Source: an uncultured Collinsella sp. (lineage in GTDB: Bacteria > Actinomycetota > Coriobacteriia > Coriobacteriales > Coriobacteriaceae). Taken from it: a stretch of DNA of 64,000 nt. The position numbers and the translations under genes were made by a program. The notes under the pieces were generated by a model. The model had not been told where the DNA came from and made no database searches. It was given only the letters and a program-made list of their open reading frames with translations. Position 1 is the stretch's first letter, and each line of letters opens with the position of its first letter. Shown piece by piece: positions 32,550 to 40,516 of the stretch. The stretch covers positions 62,001 to 126,000 of the forward strand of contig CAUFMG010000001.1 of assembly GCA_959026725.1 (NCBI GenBank), read 5' to 3'.

Positions 32550-35231
32550 ATGCGGCATGTGCATATTCATGTGACGGGCATCGTACAGGGCGTTGGCATG
32601 CGGCCGTTTGTGTATCGCGAGGCCATGGCACATGGCATCTGCGGTTGGGTGCTCAACGCGGGAGACGGTGTGCATGTCGAGGCGCATGCCTCGGGTGCGG
32701 CCGTCGACGGCTTTGTCGCCGCGCTGTCGGAGCACGCACCCGCGGCTGCCCGCGTGGAGCGCGTCGACGTTGCGGATTTGGAGCCCGGCACTTGGGATGC
32801 TGCCAATGAACAGGGCTTTCGCATTGTGGCGTCACAGGACCAGACTGCGCATACGACGCTCGTATCGCCCGATATCGCCACCTGCGACGACTGCCTGCGC
32901 GAACTGTTCGACCCCGCCGACCGACGCTATCACTACCCCTTTATCAACTGCACCAACTGCGGCCCGCGCTTTACCATCATCCGCTCGCTGCCTTATGACC
33001 GAGCGGCCACCTCTATGGATCGCTTTCCCATGTGCCCCGAATGCGCCGCGGAGTATGCCGACCCACTTGACCGGCGCTTTCATGCGCAGCCCGATGCCTG
33101 CTTTGACTGCGGGCCGCATATTACCTGGCGCGAGGCGGCAGGCGGCATGGTGCTCGAGAGCTCAGAGGCGACGCCGGCTGTCGGCGACACGCGCGAGTCT
33201 AGCGACGCTATTATCGAGCGCTGTGTCGAGCTGCTCGAGGCCGGCGGCATTGTTGCCATCAAGGGCCTGGGCGGATTCCATCTGGCTTGCGACGCCGCCA
33301 ACGAGCAAGCAGTAGTCGAGCTGCGCCGTCACAAGCGCCGCAGCAACAAGCCGCTTGCCGTTATGGTGCGCGACCTTACCGATGCCGAGCGCCTGTGCCG
33401 TGTCAACGACGCCGAGCGCGACTTGCTGGCCGGCAGCATCCGCCCCATCGTGCTGCTGCGCCGACGTGCTGTTTGCGAGAGCGGTGATTCTCCCGACGCC
33501 CTCGCGCTCGCACCGTCCGTCGCGCGCGACCTGCCCGAGCTCGGCGTTATGCTCCCCTACACCCCGCTTCAGCATCTGCTGCTTGCCGCGGCAGAAACGC
33601 ATGGCATGCACGCGCTGGTTATGACCAGCGGAAACTTGAGCGAAGAGCCCATCGAGACCGATGACGATCTTGCCTGGGAGCATCTCGTTGCCGCCGGCAT
33701 CGCCGACGCGCTGCTCGGCAATGACCGCGCGATCCTCTCGCGCTACGACGACTCCGTGGTACGTGTGGTCGACGGGGTCGTTATGCCCGTGCGCCGCGCT
33801 CGCGGGTACGCCCCGCAGCCGTTGCCGCTGCCGGCACTCGCCAGCGCCGCGCCCTGCGTGCTCGCCTGTGGCCCGCAGCAAAAGGCCACGATCGCACTCA
33901 CGCGCGAAGACGCGAATGGAACGTCGGCCTGTTTTGTGTCGCAGCATATCGGCGATGTCGAAAACGGTGCGACTTTCGATGCGTGGAATGCGGCACGCAC
34001 GCGACTGGAAGACCTTTTTGACCTAGCGCCCGCCGCGCTGGCCTGCGACTTGCACCCCAGCTACCTATCGAGTCAGTGGGCACGCGAACAGGCGCGCGAG
34101 CGCAATCTGCCGCTTATCGAAGTCCAGCACCATCATGCGCACATCGCGAGCGTGATGGCTGAGGCTATCGCCACAGGACAGCTTGCACCCAATGCGCGCG
34201 TACTTGGCATCGCCTTCGATGGAACGGGCGCTGGCACCGACGGAACCATTTGGGGCGGTGAGTTTCTTGTCGCCGGCCTCGCCGATTTTGAGCGCACCGC
34301 GCACCTGCGTACCTGGGCACTCCCCGGTGGCGCCGCATCTGTGCGCGACGCCCGACGCAACGCCTTTGCCCTGCTGAGCGAGCTCGATCTACTCGAACAT
34401 CCGGGTGCCGCGGGACTCCTGGGCGGCCTCGATGAGCAGACGCGCAGTATCACGACCACGATGATCAAGCGGAACATCAACAGCCCGCGAACGAGCAGTA
34501 TGGGCCGTCTGTTTGACGCCGCGGCGGCGATCTTGGACATCTGCGGCACTGCAACCTACGAGGGCGAACCCGCCATCGAGCTCGAGGCCGCCGCTTGGCG
34601 CGCTTTTAGCGACGAAAACAGCCATTTCACTGGCAATCAGGCTGGCGTATCCGCATCCGTCTCAACATCGCTGGACAGTTTGTTCAGATATGTATTAACT
34701 ACTGACCCCCTATCCCGCATTTTTGCCTCAGATTTGGCCAAAAAAGGCTCTCCAGACACCCTATTTGCGGCAAATATGTCTGCCGAACATCCCAAATCAA
34801 CCCATTTGGGATCATCGCAGACGGCTTTTGCCACCCAGAGCCCATCACAAAAATACGTATCTGAACTAACTGTCCAGGCGGCCTCGGACAACCCCCTCAT
34901 TTTGGATCCCAAACCGCTTTTTGAGGCGCTTTTGAGTGGAATCGAGGCCGGTGTGCCGGCCGACAAGCTCGCGCTCGACTTCCATATCGCCATTGCACGC
35001 GCATCGGCACGTATCGCAAGCGAAATCTGCGCTCGCGAAGGCATCGACATCGTCGCGCTCTCGGGCGGCGTGTTCATGAACCGACTTTTGCTTCGGCTCC
35101 TCACGCGCGAGCTCAAAGACGCCGGTCTTGCCGTCTTGGTTCCCCACACCGTGCCCGTCAACGACGGCTGCATCGCCTACGGCCAGGCGGCGGTCGCCCG
35201 CGCTCGCCTCACGCAGATCGCATCGCGGTAG
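32550..35231 (+). CDS. hypF: Carbamoyltransferase HypF
   Basis: An 893-residue protein that makes the carbamoyl group used for the CN ligands of [NiFe]-hydrogenase. In order: acylphosphatase domain (HVTGIVQGVGMRPFVY), two C4 zinc fingers (CDDCLRELF...CTNCG and CPECAAEY...CFDCG), the YrdC domain (GLGGFHLACDA, KRRSNKPLAVM) and the Kae1-like domain (HHHAHIASVMAE, AFDGTGAGTDGT). It is about 120 residues longer than usual: an AT-rich stretch (34672-34876) encodes an in-frame insertion. AGGGAG lies 6 bases before the ATG at 32550. The final catalytic-fold motif LSGGVFMNRLLL is intact. Confidence 0.93.
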   Translation: MRHVHIHVTGIVQGVGMRPFVYREAMAHGICGWVLNAGDGVHVEAHASGAAVDGFVAALSEHAPAAARVERVDVADLEPGTWDAANEQGFRIVASQDQTAHTTLVSPDIATCDDCLRELFDPADRRYHYPFINCTNCGPRFTIIRSLPYDRAATSMDRFPMCPECAAEYADPLDRRFHAQPDACFDCGPHITWREAAGGMVLESSEATPAVGDTRESSDAIIERCVELLEAGGIVAIKGLGGFHLACDAANEQAVVELRRHKRRSNKPLAVMVRDLTDAERLCRVNDAERDLLAGSIRPIVLLRRRAVCESGDSPDALALAPSVARDLPELGVMLPYTPLQHLLLAAAETHGMHALVMTSGNLSEEPIETDDDLAWEHLVAAGIADALLGNDRAILSRYDDSVVRVVDGVVMPVRRARGYAPQPLPLPALASAAPCVLACGPQQKATIALTREDANGTSACFVSQHIGDVENGATFDAWNAARTRLEDLFDLAPAALACDLHPSYLSSQWAREQARERNLPLIEVQHHHAHIASVMAEAIATGQLAPNARVLGIAFDGTGAGTDGTIWGGEFLVAGLADFERTAHLRTWALPGGAASVRDARRNAFALLSELDLLEHPGAAGLLGGLDEQTRSITTTMIKRNINSPRTSSMGRLFDAAAAILDICGTATYEGEPAIELEAAAWRAFSDENSHFTGNQAGVSASVSTSLDSLFRYVLTTDPLSRIFASDLAKKGSPDTLFAANMSAEHPKSTHLGSSQTAFATQSPSQKYVSELTVQAASDNPLILDPKPLFEALLSGIEAGVPADKLALDFHIAIARASARIASEICAREGIDIVALSGGVFMNRLLLRLLTRELKDAGLAVLVPHTVPVNDGCIAYGQAAVARARLTQIASR
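34672..34876. mobile_element. Inverted-repeat insertion inside hypF
   Basis: A 205-bp element with 26-base imperfect terminal inverted repeats (TGGACAGTTTGTTCAGATAT and ATACGTATCTGAACTAACTG, with CCA at the end). It includes an internal CCCAAA-N8-TTTGGG hairpin. Base composition is AT-richer than the surrounding gene. It has no stop codon in the hypF frame. It looks like a MITE-type insertion that became coding. Confidence 0.72.
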
Positions 35232-35362
35232 GCTGCTTGGCCAGCCCATGCGCCGCCGTCTCACAGGTGTAACGCGTTTGCCCGCAACCCCCGCGAGCGC
35301 TACCATCAACTGATGGATTATTAAGCGCCCATCCAGCGCAAAGCGTATAAAAGGGAAACATT

Positions 35363-35623
35363 ATGTGCCTTGCCGTTCCCGGTAAAGTGGTCAAACGCGA
35401 CGACGACCTAAAGGCGATCGTCGACATGATGGGCATCGAGCGCCCCGTATCGCTGCGACTTGTGCCGACGGCACAGGTGGGCGACTATGTTCTCGTACAC
35501 GCCGGCTTTGGCATCCAGATTGTCGACGAGCAGGAAGCCCAGGAGACGCTCGAGCTGGTCAACGCCATGACCGAGCTGGTCGAAGAGGACCAGCTCGCCA
35601 CCAACCCGGCCGAGGCATACTAG
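35363..35623 (+). CDS. hypC: Hydrogenase maturation chaperone HypC
   Basis: An 86-residue HupF/HypC family protein. It starts MCLAVPGKV, in which Cys2 binds the Fe(CN)2CO moiety and interacts with HypD; the rest is an OB-like beta fold. AAGGGAAAC precedes the ATG. Its TAG stop overlaps the hypD GTG start by one base, suggesting coupled translation of the two partners. Confidence 0.96.
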   Translation: MCLAVPGKVVKRDDDLKAIVDMMGIERPVSLRLVPTAQVGDYVLVHAGFGIQIVDEQEAQETLELVNAMTELVEEDQLATNPAEAY

Positions 35624-36735
35624 TGGCGGCGGCGCAACCGGTTCACTCCGGTATCGACTTTTCGGCATTTCGCGACCCACGGCTCGCTCGCGAGCTCATC
35701 GACCGCATTCATGAGCTTGTCGGCGACCGCACCATCAACCTGATGGAGGTCTGCGGTACGCATACCGTGAGCATTGGCCGCTATGGTTTTCGCTCCATTA
35801 TGCCGGCGGGGCTCAAGCTGTTGAGCGGTCCGGGCTGCCCCGTCTGCGTTACCGCAAACCGCGACATCGACCACGCAATCGCACTCGCCAAGATGGACGG
35901 CGCCATCATCACTACCTTTGGTGACATGATGCGCGTGCCCGGATCGTCCACCTCGCTTGCCGCGCAAAAGGCAGCCGGACGCGACATCCGTATCGTCTAC
36001 TCGCCGCTCGACGCGCTCGATATCGCCAAACACAGCCCCGACCGCCCGGTCATCTTTATGGGCGTGGGCTTTGAGACTACGACGCCCACCATCGCCGCCG
36101 CCATCCTGGAGGCCGATGCACGCGGACTCCAGAACTTCTCGGTCTATTGCGCCCACAAGACCACGCCACCGGCGCTGCGCGCGATTGCCAACGACCCCGA
36201 GACCACTATCGACGGCTTTATCCTGCCGGGCCACGTCGCCACCATCACAGGCCTGGTACCCTTTGGCTTTTTGGTCGATGAGTTTAGGACCCCAGGCGTG
36301 GTCACGGGATTTGAGCCGGTCGATATTCTGCAGGGTATCTGCATGCTGGTGCAGATGGTCGTTGAGGGGAGGCCCGCGATCGACAACGCGTACCGTCGCG
36401 GCGTCAATGCGGACGGCAATCCCGTAGCACGCCAGCTGGTCGAGCAGGTGTTTGAGCCGTGCGATACCACGTGGCGCGGGCTGGGACCGATTGCCGCCTC
36501 GGGCCTTTCCATCCGTCCCGAGTTCTCGCGTTTTGACGCCGGCACCCGCTATGACGTGCCCGTTGAACCGACGGTCGAGCCGCGCGGATGCCGTTGCGGC
36601 GACGTACTGCGCGGGACCATAGCGCCGAGCGACTGTCCGCTGTTCGGCCACGTCTGCACGCCCGAGCATCCTGTTGGCCCGTGCATGGTGAGCTCGGAAG
36701 GCAGCTGCGCGGCACATTATCGTTATCATGACTAG
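35623..36735 (+). CDS. hypD: Hydrogenase maturation factor HypD
   Basis: A 370-residue [4Fe-4S] protein, the scaffold where the Fe(CN)2CO centre is built with HypC and HypE. It has the conserved MEVCGTHT and GPGCPVC motifs, a PGHVATITG segment and a C-terminal cysteine-rich region (RGCRCGDVLRGTIAPSDCPLFGHVCTP). It starts with GTG inside the hypC stop. All cysteine motifs look intact. Confidence 0.96.
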   Translation: MAAAQPVHSGIDFSAFRDPRLARELIDRIHELVGDRTINLMEVCGTHTVSIGRYGFRSIMPAGLKLLSGPGCPVCVTANRDIDHAIALAKMDGAIITTFGDMMRVPGSSTSLAAQKAAGRDIRIVYSPLDALDIAKHSPDRPVIFMGVGFETTTPTIAAAILEADARGLQNFSVYCAHKTTPPALRAIANDPETTIDGFILPGHVATITGLVPFGFLVDEFRTPGVVTGFEPVDILQGICMLVQMVVEGRPAIDNAYRRGVNADGNPVARQLVEQVFEPCDTTWRGLGPIAASGLSIRPEFSRFDAGTRYDVPVEPTVEPRGCRCGDVLRGTIAPSDCPLFGHVCTPEHPVGPCMVSSEGSCAAHYRYHD

Positions 36736-36764
36736 CCCAAACACCCTCGATTGGAGTTTTCGAT

Positions 36765-37799
36765 ATGTCCCATAGCGTCACCGATAGCACTGTCCTGCTG
36801 GGCCACGGCTCCGGCGGGCAGATGATGAAGCGCATTATCGACGAGGTCTTTCTGGATGCCTTTGGGTCGCCCGAGCTGCTCGAAGGCAACGATGCCGGTG
36901 TCGCCGCCCTGCCCGCGAGCGGGCACATCGCCATGTCGACCGACAGCTTTGTGGTGACGCCGCAGTTCTTTCCCGGCGGCAATATCGGCAGGCTCGCCGT
37001 GTGCGGAACCGTCAACGACGTCGCGACCTCGGGCGCCAACGTGCGCTACCTTTCGTGCGGCTTTATCCTCGAAGAGGGCTATCCCATGGATAAACTGCGT
37101 CAGATTGTGCAGACCATGGCCGAGACGGCGCGCGAGGCAGGCGTCAAAATCATCACCGGCGACACCAAGGTGGTCGAGCGCGGCGGGGCCGACGGCGTCT
37201 ACATCAACACCGCCGGCGTGGGCGAGGTTCCTACGGGCGTGACGCTCAGCGGCGCCAACTGCCAGCCCGGCGACGTCATCCTGGTCTCGGGCACGCTAGG
37301 CGACCACGGTATCGCCATCATGAGCCAGCGCGAGGGTCTGGCGTTCTCGAGCAGCATCGAGAGCGACGCCGCGCCGCTCAACCACCTGATTGCCGACGTG
37401 CTGGCCGCCGCCCCCGACACGCGCTGCTTCCGCGACCCCACGCGCGGAGGCCTGGCCTCCACGCTCAACGAGTTTGCGCAGGCCAGCGGCATTGCCATGG
37501 AGATTGACGAGGGCGCCGTACCCGTGCGCCCCGACGTGCAGGCCGCCTGCGAGATGCTCGGCTACGACGTGCTGCAGGTTGCCAACGAGGGCAAGATGGT
37601 CGCCGTGGTGCCAGCCGAACAGGCCGACGCGGCGCTAGCAGCCATGCGCGCCGCCCGCTACGGCGAGAACGCCGCCATCATCGGTCGCGTGCTGCCGCTT
37701 GCCGAAGGCGCTCGGCCCGCCGTTCGCGTGCGCACCGGCTGGGGCTCCACCCGCATCCTCGACATGCTCGTGGGAGAGCAGCTGCCCAGGATCTGCTAG
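36765..37799 (+). CDS. hypE: Carbamoyl dehydratase HypE
   Basis: A 344-residue AIR-synthase-like enzyme that dehydrates the thiocarbamate on its C-terminal cysteine to thiocyanate, the source of CN for the hydrogenase iron. It shows GHGSGGQMM, DTKVVERGGADGVYINTAGVG, DPTRGGLAST and the terminal PRIC with Cys as the penultimate-type acceptor. It follows hypD after 29 bases. HypA and HypB and the hydrogenase itself are not in the window. Confidence 0.96.
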   Translation: MSHSVTDSTVLLGHGSGGQMMKRIIDEVFLDAFGSPELLEGNDAGVAALPASGHIAMSTDSFVVTPQFFPGGNIGRLAVCGTVNDVATSGANVRYLSCGFILEEGYPMDKLRQIVQTMAETAREAGVKIITGDTKVVERGGADGVYINTAGVGEVPTGVTLSGANCQPGDVILVSGTLGDHGIAIMSQREGLAFSSSIESDAAPLNHLIADVLAAAPDTRCFRDPTRGGLASTLNEFAQASGIAMEIDEGAVPVRPDVQAACEMLGYDVLQVANEGKMVAVVPAEQADAALAAMRAARYGENAAIIGRVLPLAEGARPAVRVRTGWGSTRILDMLVGEQLPRIC

Positions 37800-37924
37800 C
37801 GGCAAAGGCTTGCGCTGGCGCGATGCGCCCCAATGCCGTTAAAGATGTTCAGATTCCAAACGCGCCCGACGCGCAAGCCCAGTATCATGGGGTGCGCTTT
37901 ACAACTCAAACGGCAGGAGCACCC

Positions 37925-38593
37925 ATGGCAGCAGCCTATTCCCATGTGATCTTTGATCTGGATGGCACCATCCTCAATACGCTCGAGGACCTGGCGGCCG
38001 CCGGCAACCATACCTGTGAGATGCACGGCTGGCCCACGTTTGCCGTGGACGAGTACCGCTACAAAGTGGGAAACGGCATGCTCAAGCTGGTTGAGCGTTT
38101 TATGCCCGCCGAGTACGCGGGCGACGGCCGAATGTTTGAGCAGACGCTTGCCGAGTTTAGGGCTTCTTACGGTGAGCACAAGGAGGACCACACCGCGCCC
38201 TATGCCGGCACGGTCGAGATGCTCGACCGCCTGCGCGCCGCGGGCGTTGAGCTTGCTGTGCTCACCAACAAGGACCATATTTCGGCGGCCCCGCTTATCG
38301 AAAAGTACTTTGGCCCCGATCGTTTTGCGCTGGTGCAAGGTCGTGTCGACGCGTTTCCGCCCAAGCCCGAGGCGCCCGTCACGCTGCACGTGATGGAGAA
38401 GCTGGGCGCCGACCCGGCAACCACACTCTATGTGGGCGATTCCAATGTCGATATCCTGACCGGTCACAACGCCGGCCTCAAGAGCGCCGGCGTCGCCTGG
38501 GGCTTCCGTGGCCGCGCAGAGCTAGAAGCCGCCGGCGCCGACTACGTGGTGGACACCCAGGATGAGCTCGCGGCGCTGATTCTGGGCGAGTAG
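37925..38593 (+). CDS. HAD-superfamily phosphatase, phosphoglycolate phosphatase-like
   Basis: A 222-residue HAD hydrolase: motif I is IFDLDGTILNT (nucleophile Asp), motif II LTNKDH, motif III with K in PPKPEAPV and motif IV GDSNVDILTGHNAG. The alpha-helical cap matches the Gph/PGP-like group, but these enzymes differ in substrate and sequence alone does not settle it. The ATG at 37925 follows AGGAGCACCC. The open frame runs another 34 codons upstream without a ribosome site. Located after hypE, it may be independent. Confidence 0.88.
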   Translation: MAAAYSHVIFDLDGTILNTLEDLAAAGNHTCEMHGWPTFAVDEYRYKVGNGMLKLVERFMPAEYAGDGRMFEQTLAEFRASYGEHKEDHTAPYAGTVEMLDRLRAAGVELAVLTNKDHISAAPLIEKYFGPDRFALVQGRVDAFPPKPEAPVTLHVMEKLGADPATTLYVGDSNVDILTGHNAGLKSAGVAWGFRGRAELEAAGADYVVDTQDELAALILGE

Positions 38594-38750
38594 CGGGGCT
38601 GTCGCTCAACACGGCTGCATAGATTCTGTCGCGCGGAAAGTAGTCGTTGGGGACATTCTTAAACGACTAGTCAAACAAGAACGTCCCCAACGACTAGTCA
38701 TTTAAGAACGTCCCCAATGACTGCCATGGCAACGCCGATGTTTCGGCAAT
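38594..38750. repeat. GTCCCCAA palindromic repeats
   Basis: AGTCGTTGGGGACATTCTT and AAGAACGTCCCCAACGACT (38642-38695) are inverted around AAACGACTAGTCAAAC, followed by another half, CATTTAAGAACGTCCCCAATGACT (to 38722). The same family occurs at 16995, 47726 and 53770. Confidence 0.8.
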
Positions 38751-38899
38751 GACAGCGAGCGGGCACCAGAGCGAACAAATTGGCATGAAAAGAGGACGGC
38801 ATAGACCTTCTGGTCATGCCGTCCTCTTTGAATGACAAGTTGTCGCTCTGGTGTCCGCGCAGCGTCGAGCAGTTACGGCGTTTGGTAAAACGCCGTAAC
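38751..38899 (-). ncRNA. Structured 3' element, copy 3
   Basis: GACAGCGAGCG (38751-38761), stem arm GGCACCAGAGCGAACAA, apical hairpin GAGGACGGCATAGACC-TTCT-GGTCATGCCGTCCTC, stem arm TTGTCGCTCTGGTGTC, box CGCGCAGCGTCG (38856-38867), terminal hairpin GTTACGGCGTTT-GGTA-AAACGCCGTAAC (38872-38899). Compared with copy 2, ACGTCC/GGACGT is replaced by GGCACC/GGTGTC, a covariation. It lies 19 bases after the lipoprotein stop. Confidence 0.72.
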
Positions 38900-38918
38900 A
38901 AACTACCGCGTAACTCCC

Positions 38919-39476
38919 CTAGCTCAGCATTGCATCCATCATCTCGGAGTTGACGGAGTCGTCGGCAGACCACTCGCCGTCGTCGTTGCAGGTGTACTTG
39001 AAGATAACCGTGGTCTTCCTGGGCTCGGTGGCCTTGGTCACATCGACCATAACCTGACCTGCCATCTTGTACAGCTCGTCATCGGAAGGAACCGTATCAA
39101 GCGCGGCAACCTTCTCCTGATACTGGGTGGAGAAGTCCTCGACAATCTTGTTCATGGACTTGCAGGTGATGGAGACCTCGGCGGTCGCGACACCCTTGTC
39201 CTCGTCGACCGTCACGTCGCCGATCTCGTAGTCAAAGCCTTCGAGATAGGTCTTGGCATACTCCTTGGGATCGATACCCAGCTGCTCGAACTCGTCGCCC
39301 GAAGCCTCCTCCAGACCAGAAAGGAACTCGTCGCCACCGTTCTTGACCTCGTCAAACTGAGTCGTAAGATCCTCGGTGATGAGTTCCTCGATCGAAGGGC
39401 CTCCACAACCGGAAAGCACGACCACGCATGCAACCAAAACGGCCATGAGGGGCGCAAGCAGCAGCTTCTTTTTCAT
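38919..39476 (-). CDS. Lipoprotein of unknown function, DUF5105-like
   Basis: A 185-residue secreted lipoprotein. The lipobox is VVVLSGCGG (Cys about 24), after a hydrophobic signal. The domain is rich in Glu/Asp/Lys with EELITEDLTTQFDEVKNGGDEF, and resembles small DUF5105-type lipoproteins of Gram-positive gut bacteria. GGGAGGAAC precedes the ATG. Located alone between the structured element and PTS IIA, with no visible partner; probably surface-anchored. Confidence 0.78.
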   Translation of the reverse strand: MKKKLLLAPLMAVLVACVVVLSGCGGPSIEELITEDLTTQFDEVKNGGDEFLSGLEEASGDEFEQLGIDPKEYAKTYLEGFDYEIGDVTVDEDKGVATAEVSITCKSMNKIVEDFSTQYQEKVAALDTVPSDDELYKMAGQVMVDVTKATEPRKTTVIFKYTCNDDGEWSADDSVNSEMMDAMLS

Positions 39477-39657
39477 GTTGTTCCTCCCAATGAGCGGCAC
39501 CGCGCTTCCCAGACGCGGCGCACGTTGTAATAAGTAAGCCCATACTATCAACTTATTAACACCCTCGACGGCACGAAGGCGCGGTCGGTTCGTTTTAGCG
39601 TCCGAACGGTTTGCAAGCCCGCCCAACGTGCAATAAAACGCTTCCCCGCGGTGCAAT

Positions 39658-39689
39658 AAAAAAGGTGGCCGGAAAACCCGACCACCTTT
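39658..39689 (-). terminator. PTS IIA terminator
   Basis: Stem GGTGG...CCACC extended by CGG/CCG with a poly-T tract (TTTTTT) on the minus strand, 24 bases after the stop at 39713. Confidence 0.85.
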
Positions 39690-39712
39690 GCACATCCTTT
39701 GGATGTCGCAGT

Positions 39713-40249
39713 TTACTTGCGGACAACCTTAACGATGGCGTCACCGGCGGCGACAGCGGAGTCGGCCTCGACGGCGAGTTCGACATCGGCAAACTCGGCG
39801 GTGTTGGACACGGCCACGACGACGCAGTCCTTGTAACCGGCGGCAGCGATCTTGGCACGGTCGATCTTGAGCATGGGCTGGCCGGCCTTCACGACGTCGT
39901 CGGCCTTGACGAAGCCCTCGAAGCCGTCGCCGTTCATGTTGACGGTATCGACGCCAACGTGCACCAGAACCTCGATGCCGCTATCGGACTGCAGGCCCAC
40001 AGCGTGACCCATGGTGACGGTCACCTTGCCGTCGCAGGGGGCATAGACCAAATCGTCCTCGGGCCACACGGCGCAGCCCTTGCCCAGAACCTCGCCACCA
40101 AAGACGGGATCGGGCACGTCGGCCATCTTGATGACCTTGCCCTTGACGGGCGAGCACAGCACGTCGGCGCCGGCAGAAGCAGAGATGGAGGCCGGAGCAG
40201 CGGCAGCCGCGGGCTCAGCCTTCTTCTTGAACATGTCAAACAGACCCAT
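39713..40249 (-). CDS. crr: PTS glucose-type EIIA component
   Basis: A 178-residue single-domain IIA of the glucose family. A short Ala-rich head (about 1-25) precedes the IIA domain with the phosphorylated histidine in VLVHVGVDTVN and the second, supporting histidine in VTMGHAVGL. IIA passes phosphate from HPr to a IIB domain. GAGGAG lies nine bases before the ATG at 40249. It neighbours a 6-phospho-beta-glucosidase, and the PTS IIBC at 60393, which lacks a IIA domain, is a possible partner. Confidence 0.92.
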   Translation of the reverse strand: MGLFDMFKKKAEPAAAAAPASISASAGADVLCSPVKGKVIKMADVPDPVFGGEVLGKGCAVWPEDDLVYAPCDGKVTVTMGHAVGLQSDSGIEVLVHVGVDTVNMNGDGFEGFVKADDVVKAGQPMLKIDRAKIAAAGYKDCVVVAVSNTAEFADVELAVEADSAVAAGDAIVKVVRK

Positions 40250-40388
40250 ACGTTTTCTCCTCTTGATTAAGCGCAACGTAGTGCGCATGCCTATGGTGAT
40301 TATAGTGCCAATTGGACCAAAAACTAAGGTGGGGAGTCGAATCGAAAACTCTGACGACGTCTTTGTCCATCGGCGCCCGTTTTGTTGA

Positions 40389-40487
40389 TTAACCCTCGAT
40401 GAGCCCCAGGTGCACGAAGGCGTTCCAGATGCCGTCGTCGTCGACATTCGTGGTCACGAAATCGGCCGCCGGTCCGGCGTTCGTCAG
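40389..40487 (-). pseudogene. C-terminal remnant of a Cof-type HAD hydrolase
   Basis: The minus strand reads LTNAGPAADFVTTNVDDDG, then IWNAFVHLGLIEG and a stop (40389-40391). This matches the C-terminal end of Cof-family HAD phosphatases. No upstream part survives: a tandem 14-bp repeat CGCCGGAACTCAAT (x2, 40490-40517) and the beta-glucosidase stop codon come directly before. It is about 33 codons, so a deletion remnant. Confidence 0.7.
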
Positions 40488-40516
40488 AACGCCGGAACTC
40501 AATCGCCGGAACTCAA

